Positions 24,147-33,623 are shown, counted from the first letter of the stretch. The stretch: DNA of 47,590 bases from JAKEHA01 sp964560355 (GCA_964560355.1 CAZLLI010000009.1:1-47590), one strand, 5' to 3'. Numbers and translations: made by a program. Notes: generated by a model not told the origin, from the sequence alone.

Positions 24147-25502
24147 CTAGAGCGCGTTCACGCTCGCGCGGAACACTTCGCCGCGCTCTTGGTAGTTCTT
24201 GAACATGTCGAAGCTCGCGCACGCGGGCGCAAGCAGCACGGTGTCGCCGGGGCGGGCCGACGCGCGCGCGGCGCGCACCGCGTCGCCCAGGTCGGACGCC
24301 TCCGCCATCTCGACGCGCCCGGCCAGCGCGCGCGCGATCACGGTGCGTGCTTCGCCGATCAGGACCGCGCGCCGCGTCGTCTTCAAGTACGGCACCAAGG
24401 ACGCGAAGTCGCCCTCCTTGTCGCGGCCGCCGAGAATCAGGATCACGGGGCCGTCGATGCTGGCGAGGCTCTTGGCGGCGGCGTCGACGTTGGTCGCCTT
24501 GGAATCGTTGATGTAGGCCACGCCGTCGACCACGCGCACCAGCTCCATGCGGTGCGGGAGCGGGCGGTACGCGCGCAGCGCCGAGCGAATCGCGTCCAGC
24601 GGGATGCCGAATGGAATCACGGCGCCGATCGACGCCAGCGCGTTCTCGAGGTTGTGCACGCCCACGGGGGTGAACTCGCCGCGCTTGATGACGACCTCGC
24701 GCTTCCCCTTCCACGCGCGCACGATGGCGCCGTCGTCGAAGAACACGCCTTCGTCGAGCACGCGGCGCGAGCTGAAGGGCACGCGCGGCCCCTGGTGGTC
24801 GCGCGCGAATTCCGCGGCCGCACGATCCTCAATGTTGTAAACGTACGTGGTGTCGGCGGTGGCGCGGTTCAGGATGCGCCGCTTCGAGGCCGCGTACTCG
24901 TCGAATGAGTGGTGGTAGCGATCGAGGTGGTCGGGCGTCACGTTGAGAAGCACGGCGACGTCGACGCGGAATCGGTCGATGGTGTCGAGCTGAAAGCTGG
25001 ACAGCTCGAGCACCAGCGTGCCGGGATCGCGCTCGCGCAGCACATCCGCGAGCGGGGTCCCGACGTTTCCGGCCACCACGACGTCGACGCCGCCTGCCTT
25101 CAAGATGTCGCCGATCACGCCCACCGTGGTCGACTTGCCGTTGGTCCCGGTGACGCCCACGATGCGCGCGCGCGTGTAGCGATACGCGGCTTCGATCTCG
25201 CCCATCACGGGCACGCCGGCCTTGCGCGCGCTCTCGAGCACGGGGTGTTCGAGTGGAACGCCCGGGCTCACCACGACGCACTGGGCCTGCGCCGCCGCGG
25301 CCGCCGCGCGCGCGCGGTCCACGATTTCGACCGTCGCGTGCGCGCGCAACGCGTCGTTGGCGCGCAGCTTTTCCAGCACGCCGGCGTCGTCGTCCGACAC
25401 CGCGACGCGCTTGTTGTCGCGCGCGAGCAAGAGGCTCACCGCGAGGCCGCTCCTCGCCATGCCGAACACGAAGAAGCGCTCGTATTCCGGAAAACCGGCC
25501 AC
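24147..25502 (-). CDS. murD: UDP-MurNAc-L-alanine-D-glutamate ligase MurD
   Basis: 451 aa. It adds D-Glu to UDP-MurNAc-L-Ala with ATP. The Mur-ligase P-loop VGVTGTNGKSTT is at about residue 115, LNVTPDHLDRY marks the central domain, and YINDSKATNVDAA and LGGRDKEGDF mark the ATP/substrate contacts of MurD in particular. The GTG start is chosen from TAGGAG 4-5 nt upstream; the start is consistent with the family's N-terminal segment (FVFGMARSGLAVS). It lies 7 nt after mraY and 9 nt before ftsW. Confidence 0.97.
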   Translation of the reverse strand: MAGFPEYERFFVFGMARSGLAVSLLLARDNKRVAVSDDDAGVLEKLRANDALRAHATVEIVDRARAAAAAAQAQCVVVSPGVPLEHPVLESARKAGVPVMGEIEAAYRYTRARIVGVTGTNGKSTTVGVIGDILKAGGVDVVVAGNVGTPLADVLRERDPGTLVLELSSFQLDTIDRFRVDVAVLLNVTPDHLDRYHHSFDEYAASKRRILNRATADTTYVYNIEDRAAAEFARDHQGPRVPFSSRRVLDEGVFFDDGAIVRAWKGKREVVIKRGEFTPVGVHNLENALASIGAVIPFGIPLDAIRSALRAYRPLPHRMELVRVVDGVAYINDSKATNVDAAAKSLASIDGPVILILGGRDKEGDFASLVPYLKTTRRAVLIGEARTVIARALAGRVEMAEASDLGDAVRAARASARPGDTVLLAPACASFDMFKNYQERGEVFRASVNAL

Positions 25503-25509
25503 GTGACTC

Positions 25510-26595
25510 CTATTGCAGCTTGAGCGTGCTCAAGCTCACCAGTACCAACAGCGCGCCCACGATCCAGAAGCGCACGACCACTTTGTTCTCGTGCCACCCC
25601 GACAGCTCGAAGTGGTGATGGAGCGGCGACATCTTGAACACGCGCTTGCCCGTCAGCTTGAACGACGCCACCTGGATCATGACGCTCAAGGCTTCCGCGA
25701 CGAACACGCCGCCGATGATGACGAGCAGGAGCTCGCGCTTGAGCAACACCGCCACCACGCCGAGCGACCCGCCCAGCGCGAGCGACCCGGTGTCGCCCAT
25801 GAAGACCTGCGCCGGGTGCGCGTTGTACCACAGGAATCCGAGGGTGGCGCCCACCACCGCCATGCAGTACACGGCGAGCTCGCCGCTTCCCTCCAAGTAC
25901 ATGATGTTCAGGTAGTCCGAGAACACGCGGTGGCCGCTCACGTACGACAGCCCCGCGAAGGCGAGGAAGCAAAACGCCGAGAGCCCGATCGCGAGTCCGT
26001 CGATGCCGTCGGCGAGATTCACCGCGTTGCTCGACCCCGTCACCACCAGCGCCACCAGCAAGATGAAGAAGATGCCGAAATTGATGAACAGCCCCTTCGC
26101 GAAGGGAATGCTGGTCAGCGTCCCCGCGTCGCGCGCGAGCGGGTTGAAGTAGAGGAAGGCGCCGAGCGCCAAGCCGAGCGACATCTGGCCGATCAACTTG
26201 TAGCGTCCGACCAGTCCCTTCGGGCGCCGCTTGACGACGCGCAGGTAGTCGTCGAGGAATCCGATGCCGCCTGTCCACAGGGTCGTGAGCAGCGCGATCT
26301 GCACGTAGCGGTTGGTGAGGTTGCACCACAACAGCGACGGCACCACGATGGACGCCAGAATCAACAGACCGCCCATGGTGGGCGTGCCCGCCTTCGCCTG
26401 GTGCGTCTTGGGGCCTTCCTCGCGGATCACTTGGAACATCTGCGTGCGCCGCAGCGCGCGAATCAGCGCCGGCCCCAGCACGAAACTAATGAGGAGCGCG
26501 GTCGCCATCGCGTACGCGGAGCGAAACGTGATGTAGCGGAACACGTTGAACACCGAGATCTCGGTGTGCAACGGATACAGCAGGTGGTACAGCAT
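25510..26595 (-). CDS. mraY: Phospho-MurNAc-pentapeptide translocase MraY
   Basis: 361 aa, ten membrane helices. MraY joins UDP-MurNAc-pentapeptide to undecaprenyl phosphate to make lipid I. Signature segments are KAGTPTMGGLLI, DDYLRVVKRRPKGL, NAVNLADGIDGLAIG (Mg-binding Asp), and FMGDTGSLALGG. The ATG follows GGAGG by 9 nt. It sits between murF (31 nt upstream) and murD (7 nt). Confidence 0.98.
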   Translation of the reverse strand: MLYHLLYPLHTEISVFNVFRYITFRSAYAMATALLISFVLGPALIRALRRTQMFQVIREEGPKTHQAKAGTPTMGGLLILASIVVPSLLWCNLTNRYVQIALLTTLWTGGIGFLDDYLRVVKRRPKGLVGRYKLIGQMSLGLALGAFLYFNPLARDAGTLTSIPFAKGLFINFGIFFILLVALVVTGSSNAVNLADGIDGLAIGLSAFCFLAFAGLSYVSGHRVFSDYLNIMYLEGSGELAVYCMAVVGATLGFLWYNAHPAQVFMGDTGSLALGGSLGVVAVLLKRELLLVIIGGVFVAEALSVMIQVASFKLTGKRVFKMSPLHHHFELSGWHENKVVVRFWIVGALLVLVSLSTLKLQ

Positions 26596-26626
26596 CCTGG
26601 GGCGTCCTCCGCTTCCGGTTTCGGTG

Positions 26627-28036
26627 CTACGCTCGGCGCTTGCGCGCGAGCGCGTCCACGCTTGCCGTGACGAATTCGTCGAGCTTCATCGCGCGCGATC
26701 CCTTGACCAGCACTACGTCGCCGTCCTCGGCGTCGCGCACGAAGGCCGCCGTCAGCGCGCCGGCGTCCGCGAACGCTTCCACCGCGAGGCCCGCGCGTTG
26801 CGCGCGCGCGGCGTCGACCACCACGCGCGCTTGTTCGCCGAGCCAGTACACCTTGTCGATCGCGAGCGCCGCGACGGCCGCGCCCACGCCCGCGTGCAGC
26901 GCGTTACTCTCGTCGCCGAGCTCGCGCATGTCGCCCAGCACGGCGACGTGGCGGCGGCCCGGCAGCGACGCCACCATCGCGAGCGACTGCTTCACGCTGG
27001 CCGGGCTCGCGTTGTACGACTCGTCGATCATGGTGACGCCGGCGACGACGTGGATGCGTCCGCGGCCCGGCATGGGCTTCACCGCGGAGAGCGCCTCGCG
27101 CATGCGCGTGGCGTCGACGCCGCACGCGTCGCCCACCGCGAAAGCGGCGCACGCGTTCATGGCGTTGTAGTCGCCGACGAAGGAAAGGCTCAAGGGCTCC
27201 CCGTTCACGCTGAAACGCAGGAGCCCCTCGGAGAACGTCGCGTTCCCCAGCCGAAAATCGGCCGCCGGTGAGCGGCCGAAGCTGAACACGCGTCCCTGCA
27301 CTTTGGCGTCCAGCTTCTCGAAGTACTCGTCGTCGCGCGGCAGCACCGCGGCGCCGCCCTGCGCGAGGTGCGCTAGCAGCGCCCCTTTCTCTTCCGCGAT
27401 GGCGGCGCGCGACCCGAAGTAGCCGACGTGCGCGTCGCCGATATTGGTAATGACGGCGACGTGGGGCGCGAGCAACCCGCCCAGCGCGTCGATTTCGCCC
27501 CGGTGATTCGTCCCCACTTCGCACACCAAGTATTCGCAGTGCTCGTCGGCGTCCAAGACCGTGAGCGGCACGCCGACCAAGCTGTTCAGGTTGCCGAGGT
27601 TCGCGTGCACGCGGTACTTCGCGCGCAAGACCGCGCGCACGAATTCCTTGGTGGTGGTCTTGCCGGCACTCCCCGTCACCGCCACCACGCGCGCGGTGAG
27701 GTGGCGGCGATACGAGCGCGCAAGATCGAACAGCGCGCGGCGCGTGTCGCGCACGAGCACGAACGAGACGCCGTCGCGCTCGAGCGCGTCGGCGACGGCG
27801 GGGTCGGAAACCACCGCGGCGGGGCTGCCGGCGGCGACGGCGTCGCGCACGAAGCGGTGCCCGTCGACGCGCTCGCCCGGGAGCGCGAAGTAGACCCGCC
27901 CCGCGCAGTCGCCGCGGCTGTCGATCGCGGCCCCCGACCACGCGGCGGCGGCGGCGACGACGCGCGCGCGCACCAGCTCGCCGCTCGCCTCCAAGGCGTC
28001 GCGAACCCACTCCAGCGTGCGCAAGTTGGTGCGCAT
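26627..28036 (-). CDS. murF: UDP-MurNAc-tripeptide D-alanyl-D-alanine ligase MurF
   Basis: 469 aa. MurF adds D-Ala-D-Ala to complete the pentapeptide. The N-terminal domain holds AIDSRGDCAGRVYFALPGERVDGH in part, the family's Ser/Asp-Arg pattern; the P-loop is VTGSAGKTTT; EVGTNHRGEI and NIGDAHVGYFGS follow. DESYNASP gives the C-terminal ADP site. The start ATG (28036) lies 2 nt after the murE stop; a longer frame into murE has no match to the family. The ribosome site is weak, so expression probably depends on coupling to murE. D-Ala-D-Ala must come from a ddl elsewhere. Confidence 0.95.
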   Translation of the reverse strand: MRTNLRTLEWVRDALEASGELVRARVVAAAAAWSGAAIDSRGDCAGRVYFALPGERVDGHRFVRDAVAAGSPAAVVSDPAVADALERDGVSFVLVRDTRRALFDLARSYRRHLTARVVAVTGSAGKTTTKEFVRAVLRAKYRVHANLGNLNSLVGVPLTVLDADEHCEYLVCEVGTNHRGEIDALGGLLAPHVAVITNIGDAHVGYFGSRAAIAEEKGALLAHLAQGGAAVLPRDDEYFEKLDAKVQGRVFSFGRSPAADFRLGNATFSEGLLRFSVNGEPLSLSFVGDYNAMNACAAFAVGDACGVDATRMREALSAVKPMPGRGRIHVVAGVTMIDESYNASPASVKQSLAMVASLPGRRHVAVLGDMRELGDESNALHAGVGAAVAALAIDKVYWLGEQARVVVDAARAQRAGLAVEAFADAGALTAAFVRDAEDGDVVLVKGSRAMKLDEFVTASVDALARKRRA

Positions 28037-28038
28037 GG

Positions 28039-29538
28039 TCACCGCGCCGTCCACGATGCGAGCGCCTCCCCCGCTTGGTCGCGATCGCTCCACGGGTGCT
28101 TGGCGGTTCCGATGATTTGGTATTCCTCCGCGCCCTTGCCGAGCAGCGCGATGAGATCGCCGCGGCGCGACTCCTGCACCGCGGCGCGAATCGCGCGCGC
28201 GCGGTCGAGCTCCACCACCACGTCGCCCCCGTCGATGCCGGCGCGAATGTCGTCGATGATCGCTTCTGCGCGCTCGCTGCGCGGGTTGTCGGTGGTGAGG
28301 AACACGCGGTCGCAGACGCGCGCCGCGATCGCGCCCATCACCGGGCGCTTGCTCTTGTCGCGGTCGCCGCCGCACCCGAACACGGCGACGAGCCGCTTGG
28401 GGTTGAGACCGCGGCACGTCGCCAGCACGCGCTCGAAGCCGTCGGGCGTGTGCGCGTAGTCGACGACCACTACCGGCTTGTCGCCGCCGCCGAGCGCCTC
28501 GAAGCGCCCCGGCACGCGGTCGACCGCTTCCAACCCGGCGCGAATCTGGTCCAGCGTGGCGCCGGACGCGAACGCCGCCGCCGCCGCGCACGCCGCGTTG
28601 GCGGGCACGAAGCCGCCCCGCAGCTTCATGGCGACGCGCAGGGCTTCACCGACGGACAGCGCGAGCGCGAAGCGCGTGCCGTCCAGCGACACGTCGACTT
28701 CGCGCACGCGCCAATCGGCGTCAGCGCCGGTTCCCACGGCAATCTTTTCGCCCTGGAACGAGGCGCCTATCAATCGCGCGTTGGCGTCGTCGTTCCAGTA
28801 CACCAAGGTTCCGTTCGGCTTGTGACGACCTTTCGCGACGAGCGAATGACAGAATTCCGCCTTCGCCGCGATGTAGTCGTCCATCGTCTTGTGAAAATCG
28901 AGGTGGTCATGCGTGACGTTCGTGAGTATCCCGACGTTAAAATCTAGCCCCCATACTCGATGTTGCCGCACCGCATGAGAACTGACCTCCATGACCACCC
29001 CGAAACAATTCTGGTCGCGCATGGCGCGGAACCAGGAATGCAACGTGACCGCGTCCGGCGTCGTGTGCGGATCCTTGTGGAGCGCGTCGACGCCGTGGCC
29101 GAGCGTGCCGACGAGCCCCGTGCGTCGTCCGGCGCGCTGAAAGATCGATCGCAGCAAGAACGTGGTCGACGTCTTGCCGTTGGTGCCGGTGACGCCGCAC
29201 AGGAAGAGCTCGCGCGCGGGGTCGCCGAAGAAGCGCGACGCCAGGAGCGCGAGCGCTTTCGACGAACTCTCGACACGCACGAACGGCGCGGCGACGCCCG
29301 CAATCTCGCGCTCGCCCACCACCACGACGGCGCCGCGGCGCACCGCGTCGGCGACGAAGTCGTGGCCGTCGCTCGCGGTCCCGCGCACCGCGACGAAGAC
29401 GTCGCCCGCCTTGACGGCGCGCGAGTCGGCGGTGACGCCGGCGACCGGCAGCGCGCGCACGCGCGCGTCGGCGCCCGTGAGCACCAACGTGCCCGCCGCG
29501 TCGATCAGGGCGCCCAATGTCACCGTGCGCGTCGCCAT
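28039..29538 (-). CDS. murE: UDP-MurNAc-tripeptide synthetase MurE, meso-DAP type
   Basis: 499 aa. MurE adds the third residue of the stem peptide. The C-terminal motif DNPR (about residues 417-420) is the signature for meso-diaminopimelate; Lys-adding enzymes have other residues here. P-loop: GVTGTNGKTSTT; EVSSHA and NVTHDHLDFH follow. The start ATG at 29538 is preferred because GGAGGA sits 5 nt upstream; an ATG seven codons earlier would overlap the ftsI stop by 4 nt (ATGA) and is also plausible. It lies between ftsI and murF. Confidence 0.96.
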   Translation of the reverse strand: MATRTVTLGALIDAAGTLVLTGADARVRALPVAGVTADSRAVKAGDVFVAVRGTASDGHDFVADAVRRGAVVVVGEREIAGVAAPFVRVESSSKALALLASRFFGDPARELFLCGVTGTNGKTSTTFLLRSIFQRAGRRTGLVGTLGHGVDALHKDPHTTPDAVTLHSWFRAMRDQNCFGVVMEVSSHAVRQHRVWGLDFNVGILTNVTHDHLDFHKTMDDYIAAKAEFCHSLVAKGRHKPNGTLVYWNDDANARLIGASFQGEKIAVGTGADADWRVREVDVSLDGTRFALALSVGEALRVAMKLRGGFVPANAACAAAAAFASGATLDQIRAGLEAVDRVPGRFEALGGGDKPVVVVDYAHTPDGFERVLATCRGLNPKRLVAVFGCGGDRDKSKRPVMGAIAARVCDRVFLTTDNPRSERAEAIIDDIRAGIDGGDVVVELDRARAIRAAVQESRRGDLIALLGKGAEEYQIIGTAKHPWSDRDQAGEALASWTAR

Positions 29539-29555
29539 GGCTTCCTCCGCGACCG

Positions 29556-31655
29556 TCATCGCCGACCGCGTCCCGAGTTCTTCACCGCCGCCGCGCTCTG
29601 CGCCGCCACTACACCCGCGACCGCGCGCGTGTTGGACGCGCGCGCGTCTTCCTCGCGCGCTTCCGACGCGGGCGCTTCGTCGGCGGGGCGCGTGACCTCG
29701 CGGTACATGGCGCGCAAGCGGCGGTTCTCGTCGAACCCCGCGGGCGCGAGAGCCGCCGCGTCGGCGACGAACAAGCGCACGACGCCGTCGCGATCCATGG
29801 GCGCTCCCGGCGCGGGCACCTGCGCCACCACGCGGCCGCTGTCGCCCGACACCAGCACGTTGGCCCCGAGTTTACGCGCCGCGCCGAGTGCGCTCGCGCG
29901 GTCCATGCGCAGGAAGTTCGGCGCCGCCGCGCCGCGGTCGCCGAGGGAAGCCACGCGCAGCGTTTCCAGCGACAGCACGTCGTCGAACCAGTCGGTCGAC
30001 GTCGCGAGCGCGCGACAGATGCGCGCGAACACGGGCGCCGCCGAGTCGCCGCCGAAACGCGACGCCCACTTGGGCTCGTCGATCATCACGATGGCCGCGA
30101 TCTTGGGCTTCTCGTACGGCGCGAAGCCGACGAAGCTCGACACGTAGCGGTGCAAGAGGTAGCCGCGCCCGCCCGCCTTCTGCGCGGTGCCGGTCTTCCC
30201 CGCCACGCGCATGAATTCCAGCTTGGCGGCCTGCGCGGTGCCGTCTTCGACCACGCGCAGGCACATCGCGCGCAGCGTGGCCGCGGTTTCTTCCGATACC
30301 ACGCGCCGCACCACCACCGGCTCCGAGCGCGACACTTCGCCCGTGCCCGGGTCGGCGACACCGCGCACCAGGCGCGGCATCATCATCACGCCGCCGTTGG
30401 CGATGGCGGCGAACGCGTTCAGGATCTGAATCGGCGTCACCGCGACTTCCTGGCCGAACGCCATGGTCTGCTTGGTGCGCGCCGACCAGCGCTCGATGGG
30501 CGGCACCAAACCGGCCGATTCACCGGGCAGTCCGATGCCCGTCTTCGACCCGAAGCCGAACAGGCGCGCGTAGCCGTAAAGATCGCCCGGCTGCAAGTAC
30601 GACGACGCTTTCGCCATCACGATGTTGCTCGAGTACATGAACGCTTCTTCGATCGTGAGCATGCCGTGCGGGTGCGGGTCGCGAATGGTGGCGACGCCGA
30701 CGGCGGCCTTGCCCTCCTCCGCGTCGAAGGAATCGGCCGGCGTGACGCGCGTCTTGTCGAGCAGCGCCGCCATCGTCACCAGCTTGAAGGTCGACCCCGG
30801 TTCGTACACGTGCGACACGCTGCGCAGCGTCCACAGCGAGTCGGCGCGCGACGCGCGCTCGCGGTTCGCGATCGACGGGAGCTCGGCGAGCGCGAGCACG
30901 TCGCCGGTCGCGATCTCCATCACGATGACGGCGCCGCCCTTGGCGCCGAACTCGTCGACGGCGCGGCGCAGCTCGGTCTCGGCCACGTCCTGCACGGTGG
31001 CGTCGATGGTGAGGTACACGTGCTTGCCGTCGACCGGCTTCTGGTCGACGGTGGTGTAGTAGCGGTCGCTCTTGTAGGCGCCGTTGCGCACCACCGTCTC
31101 GCGACCGGGGACGCCGCGCAGCGCCTTGTCGTACGCCGCCTCGACGCCGGAGAGCCCGCCGTTCTCGCGACTCACGAAACCGATCACCTTGCTGCCGACG
31201 GCGTCGTAGGGATAGATGCGGTTGGCCTTGAGCTCGACGACGACGCCCTCGAGCTTGGAGAGCTCGCGGCGCTCGGCTTCGGCCAGCATGACGTCGTGCT
31301 TGACGTAGACGAACGACTTGCGCGAGCGCAGCTTGTCGCGCACCGAACCGGCCGACATGCCCAGCGCGCGCGAGAGAGAGCGCGCGACCTGCGCGCGGTC
31401 CTTCACGCGCTCGGGCTGCACCGCCACCGACGAGCGGCGGATGTTCATGGCCAGGGGGCGCCCGTCGCGGTCGAAGATACCGCCGCGGTCGGCCGCGACC
31501 ACGCGCGGCGCCACCCGCTGCTTCTCGGCGATGGCGATGTAGTCGTCGTGGCGGAGATACTGGAGTTGGAAGAGACGCGCCCACAGCACCAGCACGGCGA
31601 GCCCGAACCCACCACCCACGATACACAACCGCCGCTTTTGGTCCCGTGTCGTCAT
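29556..31655 (-). CDS. ftsI: Septal transpeptidase FtsI (PBP3) with PASTA-like domain
   Basis: 699 aa. One membrane helix near the N-terminus (10-30), a dimerisation domain, then a class B penicillin-binding transpeptidase: nucleophile Ser288 in STFK (288-291), SSN (342-344) and KTGT (487-490), all intact. It cross-links septal peptidoglycan beside FtsW. About 590-640 looks like one PASTA domain (from PNFLRMDRASALGAARK), and the protein ends in a charged Ala-rich tail. Single PASTA domains on FtsI are known outside Firmicutes but are absent from E. coli FtsI. The start overlaps the ftsL stop by 4 nt. Confidence 0.95.
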   Translation of the reverse strand: MTTRDQKRRLCIVGGGFGLAVLVLWARLFQLQYLRHDDYIAIAEKQRVAPRVVAADRGGIFDRDGRPLAMNIRRSSVAVQPERVKDRAQVARSLSRALGMSAGSVRDKLRSRKSFVYVKHDVMLAEAERRELSKLEGVVVELKANRIYPYDAVGSKVIGFVSRENGGLSGVEAAYDKALRGVPGRETVVRNGAYKSDRYYTTVDQKPVDGKHVYLTIDATVQDVAETELRRAVDEFGAKGGAVIVMEIATGDVLALAELPSIANRERASRADSLWTLRSVSHVYEPGSTFKLVTMAALLDKTRVTPADSFDAEEGKAAVGVATIRDPHPHGMLTIEEAFMYSSNIVMAKASSYLQPGDLYGYARLFGFGSKTGIGLPGESAGLVPPIERWSARTKQTMAFGQEVAVTPIQILNAFAAIANGGVMMMPRLVRGVADPGTGEVSRSEPVVVRRVVSEETAATLRAMCLRVVEDGTAQAAKLEFMRVAGKTGTAQKAGGRGYLLHRYVSSFVGFAPYEKPKIAAIVMIDEPKWASRFGGDSAAPVFARICRALATSTDWFDDVLSLETLRVASLGDRGAAAPNFLRMDRASALGAARKLGANVLVSGDSGRVVAQVPAPGAPMDRDGVVRLFVADAAALAPAGFDENRRLRAMYREVTRPADEAPASEAREEDARASNTRAVAGVVAAQSAAAVKNSGRGRR

Positions 31656-32080
31656 CTACGCATCACCTGCGAGAGCTGGCTCACGTCGGCACCCAGGACG
31701 TCGTCGACGCGCACGGGGTCTTCGGGAGCGGTGTCGCTGCGCAGCACGGGGCCGTCGATGGCCACGCGCACCACGTCGTTCTGGGTGGCGCCGATTAGCC
31801 CCAAGTCTTCTTCACAATGACGTGATACGCGCGACTTCGAGGTCATGGTGGCGTAACGCGCGGTGAGCACGCCGATGCGTTCGCGCAGCACCAGCTCCTC
31901 GCGCTTGCGCGCGGCCACGTTCTCCATGAGGCTGGAGGTGTAGACCTGCGTCGACACGTAGGCGAGCAAGAGCACCGCGAAGGTGACGTAGCCCATCACC
32001 ATCATGGGCGCGCCCAGCTTGCCCGCGAGCGCGTCGAGGAAGAACTGTCCGGCCACCAACACGGGGTGCTTGCGCTTCAC
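31652..32080 (-). CDS. ftsL: Cell division protein FtsL-like
   Basis: 142 aa. The start is a GTG that overlaps the rsmH stop (GTGA). A basic start, one membrane helix (about 27-45, MMVMGYVTFAVLLLAYVS), then a coiled-coil-prone stretch (ENVAARKREELVLRERIGVL) fits the FtsL topology. FtsL forms a complex with FtsB and FtsQ that signals to FtsW/FtsI. Sequence identity in this family is low, so the identity rests on position between rsmH and ftsI plus topology. The stop overlaps ftsI by 4 nt. Confidence 0.85.
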   Translation of the reverse strand: MKRKHPVLVAGQFFLDALAGKLGAPMMVMGYVTFAVLLLAYVSTQVYTSSLMENVAARKREELVLRERIGVLTARYATMTSKSRVSRHCEEDLGLIGATQNDVVRVAIDGPVLRSDTAPEDPVRVDDVLGADVSQLSQVMRR

Positions 32081-33021
32081 TGCAGCCGACCCCTCTCCGC
32101 GCGGGCGCCGTTGGCGACCTTGGCGGCGGCGCGCAGCGTGGCGCTGCGCGCGCGCGGATTCGCGGCCACCTCTTCGGCCGACGCGCGCACGCCCTTCTTG
32201 GTCAGCACGTCGACGCGCGGGGTGCGGCCGCACACGCACACCGGGACACTGGGCGGGCACACGCACACCGCACTCTGGTCGCGCAGGAACGTCTTCACCA
32301 TGCGGTCCTCGAGCGAGTGGTAACTCATCACGACCAAACGGCCGCCCGGCGTGAGCACGTCGAGGACGCCGTCCAAGAACGCACGCAAGATGTCGAGCTC
32401 GCGGTTGACCGCGATGCGTACGGCCTGAAACACGCGCGACAACTCGGCCGGCGGAACTCCGCGACCCAGCGCCGACACCACGGCCGCGCGCAGGTCGCCG
32501 GTGGTAGAGAGGGAGCCCGCCGCGGCAGCGCGTTCTATGGAGCGCGCGACGCGGCGGGCCTGGCGGACCTCACCGAACTCACGTAACAGCGACGCAATCT
32601 CGTCGACATCGAGGCGCGCGAGCAACTCCGCCGCCGTCTCGCCGTCGCGACTCATGCGCATGTCGAGCGGCCCGTTGGCGGAGTGGCCGAAGCCGCGCGC
32701 GGGGTCGTCGAGCTGCGGGCTGGAGAAGCCGAGGTCGAGCAGCACGCCGTCGACCTTGCCCACGCCCGCGAGTACGTGGTCGAAATCGGAATACAAGCCG
32801 CGCACCAAGGTGACGCGGTCGGAGAACCGGGAGAGGCGCGACGCGGCGGCTTCCAGCGCGACAGGGTCGCGGTCGACGCCGATCAATTGCAGTCCGGGGT
32901 GCGCGGACAGGATCGCTTCGGCGTGTCCGCCGAAACCGACCGTGCCGTCCACGACTATCTTCGCGCGCTCGTGCACGAGGTAGCGCACCACTTCGTCGAC
33001 CATCACCGGGAGGTGACGCAT
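32077..33021 (-). CDS. rsmH: 16S rRNA (cytosine-1402-N4) methyltransferase RsmH (MraW)
   Basis: 314 aa from the ATG at 33021, matching E. coli RsmH (313) and the family start (HLPVMVDEVVRYL). AAGG lies 8 nt upstream. Upstream Met codons (33075, 33078), just after the mraZ stop, would add about 18 residues. It methylates N4 of C1402 in 16S rRNA with SAM; DGTVGFGGHA is the SAM motif. A Cys-rich insert near the C-terminus (CVCPPSVPVCVC) is typical of the family. The GTGA overlap with ftsL couples the two. Confidence 0.95.
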   Translation of the reverse strand: MRHLPVMVDEVVRYLVHERAKIVVDGTVGFGGHAEAILSAHPGLQLIGVDRDPVALEAAASRLSRFSDRVTLVRGLYSDFDHVLAGVGKVDGVLLDLGFSSPQLDDPARGFGHSANGPLDMRMSRDGETAAELLARLDVDEIASLLREFGEVRQARRVARSIERAAAAGSLSTTGDLRAAVVSALGRGVPPAELSRVFQAVRIAVNRELDILRAFLDGVLDVLTPGGRLVVMSYHSLEDRMVKTFLRDQSAVCVCPPSVPVCVCGRTPRVDVLTKKGVRASAEEVAANPRARSATLRAAAKVANGARAERGRLQ

Positions 33022-33086
33022 GCCGACTACCTTGTGCGCCCGCGCGCGCGACGAACCATATGGAACGACCACCATCATCGTGCCGA

Positions 33087-33530
33087 CTAAAAGAACGTGT
33101 TGTTGATGTGCTTGAACGCCTTCGCCATCTCGGCGTAGCGGCGCTCGATGTGCTTCGGGCTCCACACTTCGACGCACGAGCTCATGTTGATGACGACCAC
33201 CGTGCCGTCGAGCTGACAGCGGTCGCGCACGCTCTTGGGGAGAATGAGACGTCCCTGCGCGTCGGCGACCACCGTCTCGCGGTGGAGCTGGACGAAGCGC
33301 ACGAAGTCACGCTTGACCTCGCCGGGGGCCTGGCTCAGAAAGCGGCGCTCGTATTCGTCCCACTGGGCGCCGGTGCGAATCTCGAGGAAGGGCGGCTCGT
33401 CGATATTGGGCAGAAGATGGAGCCGTTCGCCCTTCTTGAGCTTGAGCTGCTCCCGGACCGGGCGCGCGAGTTGAAGACGGCCCTTGGGGTCGATGCTATG
33501 GACGTGTCTCTCGCCGAAGGAGCCCTGCAT
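33087..33530 (-). CDS. mraZ: Transcriptional regulator MraZ
   Basis: 147 aa with two SpoVT-AbrB-type units (HSIDPKGRLQLARPVRE and VVADAQGRLILPKSVRD). MraZ binds repeats in the promoter at the head of the dcw operon and, in E. coli, represses it. It is first in the operon, 66 nt or so before rsmH's preferred start. A promoter and a repeated motif lie upstream at 33573-33631. The ATG start has a modest AGG 8 nt upstream. An N-terminal extra of a few residues precedes the family's usual start. Confidence 0.95.
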   Translation of the reverse strand: MQGSFGERHVHSIDPKGRLQLARPVREQLKLKKGERLHLLPNIDEPPFLEIRTGAQWDEYERRFLSQAPGEVKRDFVRFVQLHRETVVADAQGRLILPKSVRDRCQLDGTVVVINMSSCVEVWSPKHIERRYAEMAKAFKHINNTFF

Positions 33531-33572
33531 CGCAAAGCCTAACTCGTTGAAAAAATTAGTATTTAGAACAGA

Positions 33573-33623
33573 TTTAGGGAAACTGCACCACTTGAGAGCG
33601 CATTCTATGGATTTTTAGGGAAA
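33573..33623 (-). promoter_or_regulatory. Duplicated 10-bp motif, candidate MraZ operator
   Basis: TTTCCCTAAA (minus strand) occurs twice: 33614-33623, between the -35 and -10 boxes, and 33573-33582, downstream of the start point, 41 bp apart. MraZ in other bacteria binds direct repeats upstream of its own gene; the motif differs between phyla. The position suits autorepression. Confidence 0.45.

Noticed and set aside
22918..24714. Upstream extension of the MurG frame through ftsW
   Set aside because: It reads ftsW in another frame; MurG begins at the ATGA overlap.
28037..28591. N-terminal extension of MurF into murE
   Set aside because: It is a shifted reading of murE; MurF's family start fits 28036.
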